A DNA stretch of 55,750 nucleotides from a bacterium (GTDB lineage Bacteria; CSSED10-310; JAFGSJ01). The translations under genes were made by a program, and so were the position numbers. The notes below the pieces were generated by a model. The model did no database searches. It saw only the letters and a list, made by a program, of their open reading frames with translations, and had not been told where the DNA came from. The DNA is taken from NCBI GenBank assembly GCA_016934675.1, contig JAFGSJ010000099.1, positions 1-55,750 on the forward strand. The letters run 5' to 3'. Positions 48,908 to 55,750 of this stretch are shown here, one piece after another; positions within the stretch are counted from its first letter, which is position 1; every line of letters starts with the position of its first letter.

Positions 48908-51154
48908 ATGGTTGATCAAAAGCTGGTTTTCTTTTTCCTTATTCTTGTCTTGTTTGCCAGTGTTCTTCCTGTGGCAGAGAGTGCATGTTACTATGTTTCC
49001 ATGAATGATGGCGATGATGGTTATGATGGCTTATCGCCGGATTTTCCTTTTCAGACCATCGATCGGGTCAATCAACTTGACCTTTCGCCGGGGGACCAGG
49101 TTTTGTTCAAATGTGGGGATATCTGGCGCACAGAGATGTTGTTGATTACTTCGAGCGGTTCACCGACACAGCCGATACTGTTTGGCTCGTACCCCTCGTT
49201 GACCTGCTCTGACAAACCCATCATTTCCGGTTCTCAACCGATTTCCGGTTGGGGCTTGGAAACGGGGAATATATACCGGGCCAATCTTTCGACGGGTGCG
49301 AACGCCGGATTGTTTCCGAATGGTATCAATCAGCTTTTTCGCAACGGGGCACGACTGCCATTGGGTCGTTGGCCAAACCTGGCATCTCATCCGGATGGAG
49401 GTTACTCGACCGTGGATGCTCATAATTCGAGTTTGGCCAGAATAACGGATAATGAGTTACCGGCGTTGGATTGGACTGGGGCGGCAATCCATATGAAAGG
49501 AATACGCTGGTATATCATGAATCGCGAGGTTGTGGGTTCAGGAATCCACATCTTGACGCTGAATGAGGATGTCACTTGTTATACCGGGAATTGCACGGGT
49601 TGGGGATATTTCATCAACAGTCACCACTCGACACTTGATTGCGAGGGCGAGTGGTATTACGACGAGGCCTCTCACTATGTCTATGTCTACACCACAACCG
49701 GGAAACCGGCAAACGGTGAGTTGGAAGGCTCAGCCATCCTGACGGGCCAGGGCGATTTTCTTGGGGGAATAATTCTTGGTACACATCTTTATGAACATAT
49801 CACCGATGTCATTATCGACAATTTTGTGATCCGTAACTGGTTCATGAATGGTATAACCACACCGACGAATTATGAACTTGATGATCCCGAGCGGCTAACC
49901 ATCAGAAACAACATTATCCGGGATGTGGATGAAGAGGGCATAAATTTACAGGCCTGGGTCTGGAATGCGGGCTCCAATAGCGGCTGGCGTGGGGGTGAGT
50001 ATCTGACCATTCAGAACAACGTGATTGATGGGGCAAACCATTATGGGATCGATTCATATGCCAGCTCATCTCTGTTCGAGGGCAATGTCATCAGGAACAT
50101 CGGCCTTATTGAAAATCTCGGTCGGTCCGGTCTTGGATGCGGTTTTACCGGAAACAACTGTACCGAAAACGGGGCTGGTTTCAGGATCAAATTGGATAAG
50201 CCTGCTTTCTCAGCACATGACAACATCATCCGCTTGAATACCATCGAGCGGGTCGGTATGCAGGGAATTGATGTATTTGGCCCCAACAATATCATCGAGC
50301 ACAATTTCATCAAAGAAGCCTGCTTTTCCAAGGGAGATTGCGGTGGAGTTCGCACCTTCGGCGGGAGTAGTTTTTTAAATACCAGTGCCGTCAATATTAC
50401 TCTCGCGGGCAACATCATTGTGGATACAATCGGCAACACCGATGGATGTCACAGTGATTATGACGCCCTGTTTGGATTTGGTCTGTATATCGATCATTAT
50501 TCGGATGCCATTATCATGACGGATAACACTGTTCTCAATTCAACGGTCGCCGGCATTCTCGTTCAAGATTCGAGGGCGACCATCACCGGTTCCGTGCTTC
50601 ATAACAATCAAAGCGGAACCTTGCATAGTGGTCAGATTTCCCTGACTGGCTCTCAAACACGAGTGACCTTGCTCAACAATGTTTTGTATGGCATTACGCC
50701 CGAGCAGTACACTTTAAGGGTTGAGAGTTTATCCAACCTCCTTGGTTCTGATTATAATTATTATTTCAATCCCTATTTTTCTCAGAACATGCTGTTCAAC
50801 GGGACCTGGCCAGGTTATACGTTTGAAGAATGGCAAGCCTTCAGCGGGTTAGACCTGCATTCACAAAAGAACTGGTTCACGTTAAACCCGGGAGAGCCTC
50901 CTTTGTCCACGGTTTTTTATAACGCCACCACCCAACAGAACTCCATTGATCTTGGAGCTTATGTTTATCTGGACCTTGATCAAAACCAGGTATCGAACGA
51001 ACTTCTTCTCGGGCCCTATGAATCGGAAGTGCTCATCAAGACTGATCTAGTCGTCCCGGAGGTCGATCCTGCATTGTTCCTGATTATCTTTACAGCAATT
51101 TTCTGGGCAGTCCTTTCGAGGAAGCCGAAGCCGGTCGCTGCGAACAAAGGGTAA
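48908..51154 (+). CDS. Surface right-handed beta-helix protein with C-terminal membrane anchor
   Basis: This 748-residue exported protein has a signal peptide (about 1-25, ending AESA). The N-terminal segment with YYVSMNDGDDGYDGLSPDFPFQTI is the usual start of secreted parallel beta-helix proteins of the polysaccharide-lyase-like type. Repeated N-x-I rungs (NNIIRDVDEEGI, NNVIDGANHYGID, GNVIRNIG) span about 300-620. Near the C-terminus, PALFLIIFTAIFWAVLSRKPKP is a single membrane helix with a basic tail, so the protein is probably anchored. Catalytic residues of a specific lyase family cannot be assigned. AGGGA lies 9 bases before the ATG. Confidence 0.85.
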   Translation: MVDQKLVFFFLILVLFASVLPVAESACYYVSMNDGDDGYDGLSPDFPFQTIDRVNQLDLSPGDQVLFKCGDIWRTEMLLITSSGSPTQPILFGSYPSLTCSDKPIISGSQPISGWGLETGNIYRANLSTGANAGLFPNGINQLFRNGARLPLGRWPNLASHPDGGYSTVDAHNSSLARITDNELPALDWTGAAIHMKGIRWYIMNREVVGSGIHILTLNEDVTCYTGNCTGWGYFINSHHSTLDCEGEWYYDEASHYVYVYTTTGKPANGELEGSAILTGQGDFLGGIILGTHLYEHITDVIIDNFVIRNWFMNGITTPTNYELDDPERLTIRNNIIRDVDEEGINLQAWVWNAGSNSGWRGGEYLTIQNNVIDGANHYGIDSYASSSLFEGNVIRNIGLIENLGRSGLGCGFTGNNCTENGAGFRIKLDKPAFSAHDNIIRLNTIERVGMQGIDVFGPNNIIEHNFIKEACFSKGDCGGVRTFGGSSFLNTSAVNITLAGNIIVDTIGNTDGCHSDYDALFGFGLYIDHYSDAIIMTDNTVLNSTVAGILVQDSRATITGSVLHNNQSGTLHSGQISLTGSQTRVTLLNNVLYGITPEQYTLRVESLSNLLGSDYNYYFNPYFSQNMLFNGTWPGYTFEEWQAFSGLDLHSQKNWFTLNPGEPPLSTVFYNATTQQNSIDLGAYVYLDLDQNQVSNELLLGPYESEVLIKTDLVVPEVDPALFLIIFTAIFWAVLSRKPKPVAANKG

Positions 51155-51295
51155 GGGGAAGAAGCGTCTCGATCACAAATTCCTTTTTTCTGATCAGGCT
51201 CTTTTTTCTGCCTGAGCCAGATGAGTGTGTGCACGAGACAAGACAGCCACTTCATGTGTTTTCGAACCAGATCCCGACTAGCTGATAATTTTCTC

Positions 51296-51324
51296 TTGAC
51301 AATCACTGGACTCTTCTATATTTA
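51296..51324 (+). promoter_or_regulatory. Promoter of the double FGE-like gene
   Basis: TTGACA (51296-51301) is followed by TATTTA at 17 bp (51319-51324) or TATATT at 15 bp. It lies about 90 bp before the start codon. Confidence 0.5.
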
Positions 51325-51412
51325 CAGCGTATTGATTTTCTGGGGATAGAGTAAACGAGTTCCTGAACTGGTAATCAGCAACTTTACTTTTGTCTCGTGA
51401 AAGGGGAGGAAT

Positions 51413-53938
51413 ATGTGGTTGAAGGTGATGGTCGCATTGTTTGTTGTTCCAATTTGCAGTACGTCTATGCTCGATGCAGCGATGTTTCTCGAAATCAATC
51501 CAGGTGGGGTTGGGCATGAAGCTGATGTTGAATTGGTCTGGTCGCCGAGTGATCCACAAGATGTAATGTTCCATTCGATTGGCCATCCTTTCAATGTGCT
51601 GCTGAACACGGTTTTACCAAATCAGTATCATCTTGGGGTCATGGCTGACGGGGTGAATTATGCCTATAAGGTCGTTGAACCCGATTCGGTCCTTTTGCCT
51701 GGGGACTTGTTTGCCACAGATACTATTGTCGGGGACATGAGATATGTTCCAGCCCCAACCCCCTGGGGTTTTTTTCAGGGTTCCCCGGTTGATGAGCCGT
51801 GTCGAGAAGACGATGAGACCCAATTCAAGCACGTATTAACCCGTGATTTTGCGGTCATGGAGACAGAGGTGACGCGGCAAATGTGGGCTGATCTCCTGGC
51901 AGGGCAATCGACGCTCCCGAACGATCCGACCCATACTTCATATGGTTCTGGTCTGACTAATCCTGTGCAGAACCTGACCTGGTTTGAAGCAGTTTTGTTT
52001 GCCAATCTGCTCTCGCTCCAGAATGGTTTAGACCAATGCTATTATGCCGATGCTAACTTTACGGTCCCGCTTGATGCAACCAATTATATGACCGGTCCGT
52101 ATTTTTGTGATTTTGAGGCGCTCGGTTATCGACTAATGTCCGAGGGGGAATGGGAGTATGCGGCCCGAGCCGAGACAACGACCCCCTTTTCGGTTAATGA
52201 AACTAATTATACGTCCTCGACCTGTGGCGAACCTTTATGTGTTACTGGTGAATTTCCGACCCTGGAACAGTATGCGGTCTATTGCGCCAATGATAATGGC
52301 ACAAGTGAACCGGTCGGGAGCAGAATCGCTAATCCCTGGAACCTGCATGACATGACTGGAAATGTGTGGGAATTCTGTTGGGATTGTTATGCAGCAGTGT
52401 ATCCTGCCGATACGACAGATTATGCTGGCCCCACGAGCGGTTCATACCGGGTCGTCCGGGGAGGTGCCTGGAATGATTACGCTCTGAATTGTCGCTCGGC
52501 TAACCGCGATGCGGTCATGCCTGACTCCCCCAGTTTCGACATCGGCTTCCGTCTTGCCCGGACAGTTACTCTGGCCCCGGTTATTCAGAGCATCATCGAT
52601 ACAGATGTGTGCGTTCAGAATGGCATTCAGATTGAGTTCAACTTCAGCGTCGATGCGGACCGTTATGACCTGTGGGTAGATGGTCTGGAAAGAGCAACTA
52701 ATATATCCAGTCCCTGTTTTTATAATCCGGGAGATAGTCTTGGTCATGACTATGTCATCCGAGCCGTGTACGGCACAACTCATTATGATTCGGCTATCGT
52801 GACCTTCACTGATGTCAACAATACACCTGTGCCTATTATAACCGGGCTCGATGAAAATATCTGTCCCAGCGAGAGTGTGAGCCTATCCACTGAAACCGGC
52901 ATGACCGATTATCAATGGTATCTCGAGGCCAGTCCGCTTGCAGGTGAAACAACTGAGACGCTGATCACCAGCGTGTCCGGCCAGTACACCGTATCCTACA
53001 TGAATAGCCAGGGTTGTCACGGTCTTTCAGAGGCACTGACGGTAAGTATTACTCCTTGTAGTGGTTGTCCAAGCGGAGGGCTTTATGCATTAGACGCGAT
53101 CGTGGGCAAGATACGCTGTGTTTGTCCCGGCTCCTTTACCCAAGGTTCACCGACTGATGAGCCGTGCCGGATTTCGTCTGAGAGACAGTTTAGCCATACT
53201 CTGACCAGGACTGTGGCGGTCATGGCGACCGAGGTGACCCGGCAAATGTGGGCTGATTTGTTGGCCGTACAGCCGACCCTGCCGATCGATCCTTCAGATC
53301 TAAACATATCTCCAACCATGTCCCATCCGCTCAATCGACCGCTTTGGTTTGAAGCAGTATTATTTGCCAATCTATTGTCAGTACAGAATGGCTTGACGCG
53401 ATGTTATTATTCAGATGCCGGATTTACAACCCCGATTGACGCTACCAATTATATGACCGGTCCATTCTACTGTAATTTTGATGCGAGTGGCTATCGTCTA
53501 TTATCCGAGGGCGAATGGGAGTATGCGGCCCGGGCCGGAACGACCACACCCTATGGTTGTGCTGAGACCAATCTCACTGCGGATAATTGTTATTCCGGCA
53601 CACCTGGTGAGTTACCTGTACTCGAACAATATGCTGTATTTGTCGCGAATTCTTCAGGTACGTCTGAACCGGTGGGAAGCAAGCTGGCCAATGCCTGGAA
53701 ACTCAAGGATATGCACGGAAATGTCTATGAATGGTGCTGGGATTGGTATGGCGCTTATCCCATTCCACCAACAAATGATTATACCGGACCAGCGAGCGGC
53801 ACGAATCGGATGGCACGGGGCGGTCACAATGGCTGCTATCCCGCCGAGCTTCGTTCGGCATACAGGTTTGCGAGCAGCCTTGGTATCCGTTATAATGGTT
53901 TCGGTTTCCGTCTGGTCAGGACCGTGACCTTGCCATAA
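51413..53938 (+). CDS. Secreted protein with two FGE-like domains
   Basis: This 841-residue exported protein has a signal peptide (about 1-22, ending LDAA). FGE-like domain 1 spans about 90-385, an Ig-like module of the kind seen at the window start about 390-470, and an immunoglobulin-like C-rich segment about 475-545. FGE-like domain 2 spans about 550-841. Both FGE domains keep TEVTRQMWADL, SEGEWEYAARA and the D-M-x-GNV motif. At the FGE active-site stretch domain 1 has only the second Cys (GGAWNDYALNC) and domain 2 only the first (GGHNGC), so neither has the catalytic pair. A binding or structural role is more likely than formylglycine synthesis. GGGGAGG lies 4 bases before the ATG. Confidence 0.88.
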   Translation: MWLKVMVALFVVPICSTSMLDAAMFLEINPGGVGHEADVELVWSPSDPQDVMFHSIGHPFNVLLNTVLPNQYHLGVMADGVNYAYKVVEPDSVLLPGDLFATDTIVGDMRYVPAPTPWGFFQGSPVDEPCREDDETQFKHVLTRDFAVMETEVTRQMWADLLAGQSTLPNDPTHTSYGSGLTNPVQNLTWFEAVLFANLLSLQNGLDQCYYADANFTVPLDATNYMTGPYFCDFEALGYRLMSEGEWEYAARAETTTPFSVNETNYTSSTCGEPLCVTGEFPTLEQYAVYCANDNGTSEPVGSRIANPWNLHDMTGNVWEFCWDCYAAVYPADTTDYAGPTSGSYRVVRGGAWNDYALNCRSANRDAVMPDSPSFDIGFRLARTVTLAPVIQSIIDTDVCVQNGIQIEFNFSVDADRYDLWVDGLERATNISSPCFYNPGDSLGHDYVIRAVYGTTHYDSAIVTFTDVNNTPVPIITGLDENICPSESVSLSTETGMTDYQWYLEASPLAGETTETLITSVSGQYTVSYMNSQGCHGLSEALTVSITPCSGCPSGGLYALDAIVGKIRCVCPGSFTQGSPTDEPCRISSERQFSHTLTRTVAVMATEVTRQMWADLLAVQPTLPIDPSDLNISPTMSHPLNRPLWFEAVLFANLLSVQNGLTRCYYSDAGFTTPIDATNYMTGPFYCNFDASGYRLLSEGEWEYAARAGTTTPYGCAETNLTADNCYSGTPGELPVLEQYAVFVANSSGTSEPVGSKLANAWKLKDMHGNVYEWCWDWYGAYPIPPTNDYTGPASGTNRMARGGHNGCYPAELRSAYRFASSLGIRYNGFGFRLVRTVTLP

Positions 53939-53948
53939 AAAAGAACAA

Positions 53949-54057
53949 CCGGAGGAGAAATCCGGGTTTATCTGTTCATCGAGCAGGTCAGTGCGGTCTG
54001 CCTGCGACCACTGACCGGTCATTGTCCGACCAGGGACGGGTCGGAATGATCGGCCTG
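53949..54057. other. Cluster of hairpins between convergent genes
   Basis: In the 189-bp gap between convergent genes, three inverted repeats are visible. AACCGGA pairs with TCCGGGTT (bulged) just after the stop. GGTCAGTG (53986-53993) pairs with CACTGACC (54009-54016). CATTGTCCGACC pairs with GGTCGGAATG around 54020-54049. None has a long T-run. They probably act together as a bidirectional transcription stop. Confidence 0.4.
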
Positions 54058-54127
54058 CAGTCTGGTCGGTGAGTCATGCCCGGCGTGCTCACAGGCAGGT
54101 TTTTTCCGGAAAAGCAGGGCTGGGTCC

Positions 54128-54724
54128 TTACCAGAAGTTGGAGCAGGCGAGCCCGAAATGGTTGAGCAGCCGATTGAGGACAACAAGCGGGAGACCGATC
54201 ACATTGGAAAAGCAGCCCTGGATTCGGTCGATGAAGATCGCGGCCTTTTCCTGGATAGCGTACGCGCCGGCTTTGTCAAAACATTCTTCGGTGGCAACGT
54301 AGGCCTGAATTTCGGCCCGTGTCAGGTCCCGAAAGTGGACTTTAGTCAGGGCATGTTCGGAGCGGAATTCTGCTGTTTCGAGACAGCCGACTGTCACTCC
54401 CGAGATAACATCATGGGTGCGTCCGCTCAGGCTGGAAAGAAAAGAGACCGCCTGCTCGGGGCTGTCCGGTTTTCCCAGGATGGTCCGTTCAAGCACGACG
54501 ATCGTGTCGGCACCGATGACCAGGCCATGTTGGTAATGTTTCAGGGCTGACCGGGCTTTATTGAGTGAATTATGCAGGGCACAGGCGATCGGGGCGTCGG
54601 CATTGTTCGCTTCGATTGCGCCAAGACCATCGGGGGCGAGCTGGATGAAAGGTATGCCCAGCATGTGCAGTAAGGCGATCCGGCGGGGTGAGGTCGAGGC
54701 CAGATATATGGGCGGTAAGGTCAC
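54128..54724 (-). CDS. maf: Maf-family nucleotide pyrophosphatase
   Basis: This 198-residue protein hydrolyses non-canonical or dTTP/UTP nucleotides to monophosphates. STSPRR begins the nucleotide-binding site. GADTIVVLE carries the catalytic aspartate, followed by LGKP and SGRTHDVISGV. The DKAGAYAIQ motif is intact. The only plausible start is GTG 54724, 15 bp after the dxs stop, with a weak ribosome binding site, so translation may be coupled to dxs. A possible housecleaning or septum-related role is known for the family. Confidence 0.93.
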   Translation of the reverse strand: MTLPPIYLASTSPRRIALLHMLGIPFIQLAPDGLGAIEANNADAPIACALHNSLNKARSALKHYQHGLVIGADTIVVLERTILGKPDSPEQAVSFLSSLSGRTHDVISGVTVGCLETAEFRSEHALTKVHFRDLTRAEIQAYVATEECFDKAGAYAIQEKAAIFIDRIQGCFSNVIGLPLVVLNRLLNHFGLACSNFW

Positions 54725-54739
54725 AGTGCACGTGCCTGA

Positions 54740-55750
54740 TTATTTGGAGAAACCCGAGGCTGAGCGTGAATTATGAATTTTATGGGTTTTGACCTGGACG
54801 AGCAGCATTTTCTCGGCTGTTTCAGCAATGGCTTGGGCATCGAGTCCCAAGTGTTTTCTCAGCGAATTCTGGGTGCCTTTCTGAACAAAACTGTCAGGGA
54901 TGCCGATTCTCCTGACGGCAATGCCGTCGAGATGCTCATCGGCGATCATTTCCAGGACGGCTGAGCCAAATCCGCCCATGAGTGCGTTTTCTTCGATCGT
55001 GAGGACCAGGCCGATTTTCTGGGCCCATTTAGCGATGAGGGCCCGATCGAGCGGCTTCACGAAGCGGGCGTTGATCACACTGGCTTTAATGCCTTTTTGA
55101 GCGAGTAATTGGGCGGCTTCAAAGGCGGGCATGACCATGGAACCGATGCCGACCAGCAGGATGTCCTTGCCCTCTGTCATGAGTTCGGCCTTGCCCAGAG
55201 TAAGCTTGGCGGGCTCAGAATCAAGGTCCACGCCATATCCGTTGCCGCGCGGATAGCGAACACAGGCAGGGCGACCGAGTTCGATAGCGGTGTGGAGCAT
55301 GGCCTGCAGTTCATTCTCGTCTTTGGGGGCCATAAGGACAAGGTTGGGAATGTTGCGTAGATAGGAGATGTCGAAATTACCATGATGGGTCGGCCCGTCT
55401 TCTCCCACAATACCGGCACGATCAAGGGCAAAGGTGACGGGCAGGTTCTGGAGACAGATATCATGAAGGACCTGATCATAGGACCGCTGCAGAAAGGTGG
55501 AATAGATGGCCACGACAGGTTTCATGCCCTGGATGGCCAGACCGGCCGCAAAAGTGACCGCATGTTGTTCGGCGATCCCGACATCATAGGTCCGTTCGGG
55601 GAAGACCTCGGCGACTTTGTCGAGACCGGTGCCCTGCAACATACCGGCCGTGATCGCCACAATCTTGGGGTCCTTTTTGGCAAGATGGATTAATGTTTTG
55701 GCGAAAATATCGGTATATGAAGGTTGGGAATTGTGTTTCTTGACATGTCC
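54740..55750 (-). CDS. dxs: 1-deoxy-D-xylulose-5-phosphate synthase, 5' end cut by window
   Basis: This is the C-terminal 336 residues of the thiamine-diphosphate enzyme that condenses pyruvate and glyceraldehyde-3-phosphate, the first step of the non-mevalonate isoprenoid pathway. The frame is open to the right edge, with [20 protein letters not shown] at the domain II start. [10 protein letters not shown] contains the catalytic glutamate. [12 protein letters not shown] and [10 protein letters not shown] are family motifs, and the C-terminal transketolase domain is complete. It is followed by maf on the same strand. Confidence 0.96.
   Translation of the reverse strand, partial: GHVKKHNSQPSYTDIFAKTLIHLAKKDPKIVAITAGMLQGTGLDKVAEVFPERTYDVGIAEQHAVTFAAGLAIQGMKPVVAIYSTFLQRSYDQVLHDICLQNLPVTFALDRAGIVGEDGPTHHGNFDISYLRNIPNLVLMAPKDENELQAMLHTAIELGRPACVRYPRGNGYGVDLDSEPAKLTLGKAELMTEGKDILLVGIGSMVMPAFEAAQLLAQKGIKASVINARFVKPLDRALIAKWAQKIGLVLTIEENALMGGFGSAVLEMIADEHLDGIAVRRIGIPDSFVQKGTQNSLRKHLGLDAQAIAETAEKMLLVQVKTHKIHNSRSASGFSK

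Noticed and set aside
51413..53938. Genuine formylglycine-generating enzyme (sulfatase activator)
   Set aside because: The catalytic/copper-binding Cys pair is not present in either domain, and no sulfatase gene is in the window.

Overview
The window (about 55.7 kb, roughly 50% GC by eye) is bacterial chromosome from an organism I cannot name. Several features point to an anaerobe, probably a poorly characterised lineage: an oxygen-sensitive class I fumarase, a giant 2-hydroxyacyl-CoA dehydratase-type activase, and very large secreted repeat and beta-helix proteins with few clear relatives. MurJ, a dTDP-rhamnose gene, Dxs and a DgkA-type kinase indicate a peptidoglycan-containing, polysaccharide-coated cell. 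No phage, plasmid, CRISPR or intact transposon genes were seen. Genes lie on both strands in short operons. Many start codons have strong AGGAGG-type ribosome binding sites, and most promoters I could recognise are TTGACA/TATAAT-like with exactly 17-bp spacers.

Left part (1-20000). The window opens inside a secreted gene ending in a formylglycine-generating-enzyme-like (FGE-like) domain. A 940-bp non-coding stretch follows, with a terminator, structured-RNA candidates and a tRNA-Leu(CAA) on the minus strand. Next come a PleD-like response-regulator diguanylate cyclase and a minus-strand pair of DUF3857/transglutaminase-like proteins, one with an intact Cys-His-Asp triad and one degenerate. 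A plus-strand proteostasis group follows: htrA, grpE, a YugP-type zinc protease and clpC. Then come a YitT-type membrane protein, a 1238-residue Ser/Thr kinase-ATPase-TPR protein and, convergently, murJ.

Middle part (20000-33750). Fumarase and an orphan ATP-grasp-like protein are followed by gap-tpiA-secG. The minus-strand pair rfbD-folC comes next, then a small winged-helix protein, ribF and a DgkA-type lipid kinase. A 1080-residue secreted protein follows, built of about 13 WDG/NLYAGG repeats plus a leucine-rich repeat block and a fibronectin-like segment.

Right part (33750-55750). A 1412-residue CoA-substrate enzyme activase is followed by a flavoprotein resembling delta24-sterol reductase (DHCR24). 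A four-helix-bundle gene contains sixteen 9-bp repeats. Then come a 2601-residue subtilase set between two beta-helix regions, a 748-residue beta-helix protein with a C-terminal membrane anchor, and an 841-residue protein with two FGE-like domains paralogous to the gene at position 1. Maf and Dxs (cut by the right edge) close the window. The most distinctive content is the secreted repertoire, the activase/DHCR24-like operon, and the 9-bp minisatellite that lies both inside the four-helix gene and directly upstream of its promoter. I see no single complete system that I can confidently call new.
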